Assembly (NCBI GenBank): GCA_944332505.1
Contig: CALVKC010000003.1
Span: forward strand, 140,791 to 204,790
DNA from: an uncultured Bacilli bacterium
Lineage (GTDB): Bacteria; Bacillota_I; Bacilli_A; RF39; UBA660
Direction: 5' to 3'
DNA length: 64,000 bases
In this document: positions 63,822 through 64,000 of the stretch, piece after piece
Layout of the letters: each line of letters opens with the position of its first letter
How positions within the stretch are numbered: position 1 is the stretch's first letter
Notes under the pieces: model-generated
Told to the model about the DNA's origin: nothing
The model's input: only the letters and a program-made list of their open reading frames with translations
Databases searched by the model: none
Position numbers and translations under genes: made by a program

Positions 63822-64000
63822 ATGTCGAATACGGAAAAGAACATACAAATAAAGGAAACATACCTTGCAACAAAGGCAAGGCGTGAGCATCAAGTATGCC
63901 GTGTCTTTTCCGTAAAGGTACAAGAAAACAAGTTAAATGCGGCACAACGTGAAGCATTGAAGATGATGTTCGTGGAAGCGAAATGGATGTACAACCACAT
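63822..64000 (+). mobile_element. tnpB: TnpB-like (IS605/IS607 OrfB) gene, N-terminal fragment
   Basis: The first 59 residues of an ORF running off the window. The segment VCRVFSVKVQENKLNAAQRE followed by ALKMMFVEAKWMYNH matches the N-terminal helix-turn-helix start of TnpB/OrfB (Y-K-x-x-L-x-P-x-x-x-Q ... x-Y-N). TnpB is an RNA-guided nuclease that helps IS200/IS605-type elements persist. The base composition is clearly richer in GC than the phage around it, suggesting recent acquisition from a Bacteroidota chromosome. The catalytic RuvC part, right end and guide RNA lie outside the window; no TnpA is seen to the left. Confidence 0.72.

Noticed and set aside
1..64000. Recoded stop codons (for example TAG read as Gln, as in some gut phages)
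   Set aside because: All core genes (polymerase, portal, capsid, terminase, protease) are full length with the standard code and their stops coincide with terminators or gene junctions.
1..64000. tRNA genes or CRISPR arrays
   Set aside because: Gaps between genes are short, no cloverleaf-like segment was seen, and all direct repeats lie inside fibre or acidic protein genes without spacer structure.

Overview
The window is part of the genome of a large, AT-rich, T4-related tailed phage (myovirus-like), probably infecting a member of the Bacteroidota. The T4 lineage shows in a gp20-like portal, gp21-like prohead protease, scaffold, gp23-like major capsid protein, gp17-like large terminase, a gp5-like baseplate spike, a gp55-like late sigma factor and a family B DNA polymerase. 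The host inference rests on three things: several genes are preceded by the Bacteroidota-type promoter (TTTG, 19-20 bp, TAnnTTTG); Shine-Dalgarno sequences are generally absent and A/T-rich leaders replace them; and surface-protein families common in Bacteroidota (FISUMP, BspA-like leucine-rich repeats) are used as fibre modules. The standard code fits. I saw no tRNA, rRNA or CRISPR array. Tail sheath, tail tube, helicase and primase are not in the window, so the genome must extend well beyond it.

Layout. 1-0.4 kb: a small plus-strand gene. 0.4-13.2 kb (minus): a fractured DNA polymerase gene, then three large fibre or adhesin genes. The polymerase is made as two proteins, each carrying half of a split intein, with a Vsr/EDxHD-type homing endonuclease gene between the halves. 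13.25-15.9 kb (plus): four small late-type genes, some with capsid-targeting-like ends and one with a WYL-like domain. 15.9-28.3 kb (minus): PhoH ATPase, baseplate proteins, late sigma factor and a glycosyltransferase cluster. 28.4-32.1 kb (plus): a fourth glycosyltransferase, then a nucleotide-metabolism operon (HD-like protein, dUTPase, IMPDH/GMP-reductase-like enzyme).

32.1-53.3 kb (minus): another fibre, then the head module (capsid protein, scaffold, protease, portal, terminase) with several acidic or small virion-associated candidates, then a nucleotidyltransferase, a PD-(D/E)XK nuclease, thymidylate synthase and a KTSC-domain protein. 53.4-57.9 kb (plus): a ClpA/ClpC-type unfoldase, small proteins, a GNAT acetyltransferase and an exported lytic transglycosylase-like lysin. 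57.9-61.5 kb: a small minus gene, then a plus-strand putative structural protein and an RlaP-like nucleotidyltransferase. 61.6-63.4 kb (minus): a BspA-like repeat adhesin. The right edge holds a 442-bp region without a long ORF and then the start of a tnpB-like gene whose base composition differs from the phage.

How it fits together: genes with host-type promoters (dUTPase operon, GNAT, RlaP, KTSC operon) look early or middle. The structural genes lack such promoters and several have TATAAATA boxes upstream, consistent with T4-style late transcription by the gp55-like sigma. The gp21-like protease would mature the capsid protein and scaffold at L/I-x-E sites. Similar sites end short amphipathic segments in many small proteins here, suggesting that these are packaged internal proteins.
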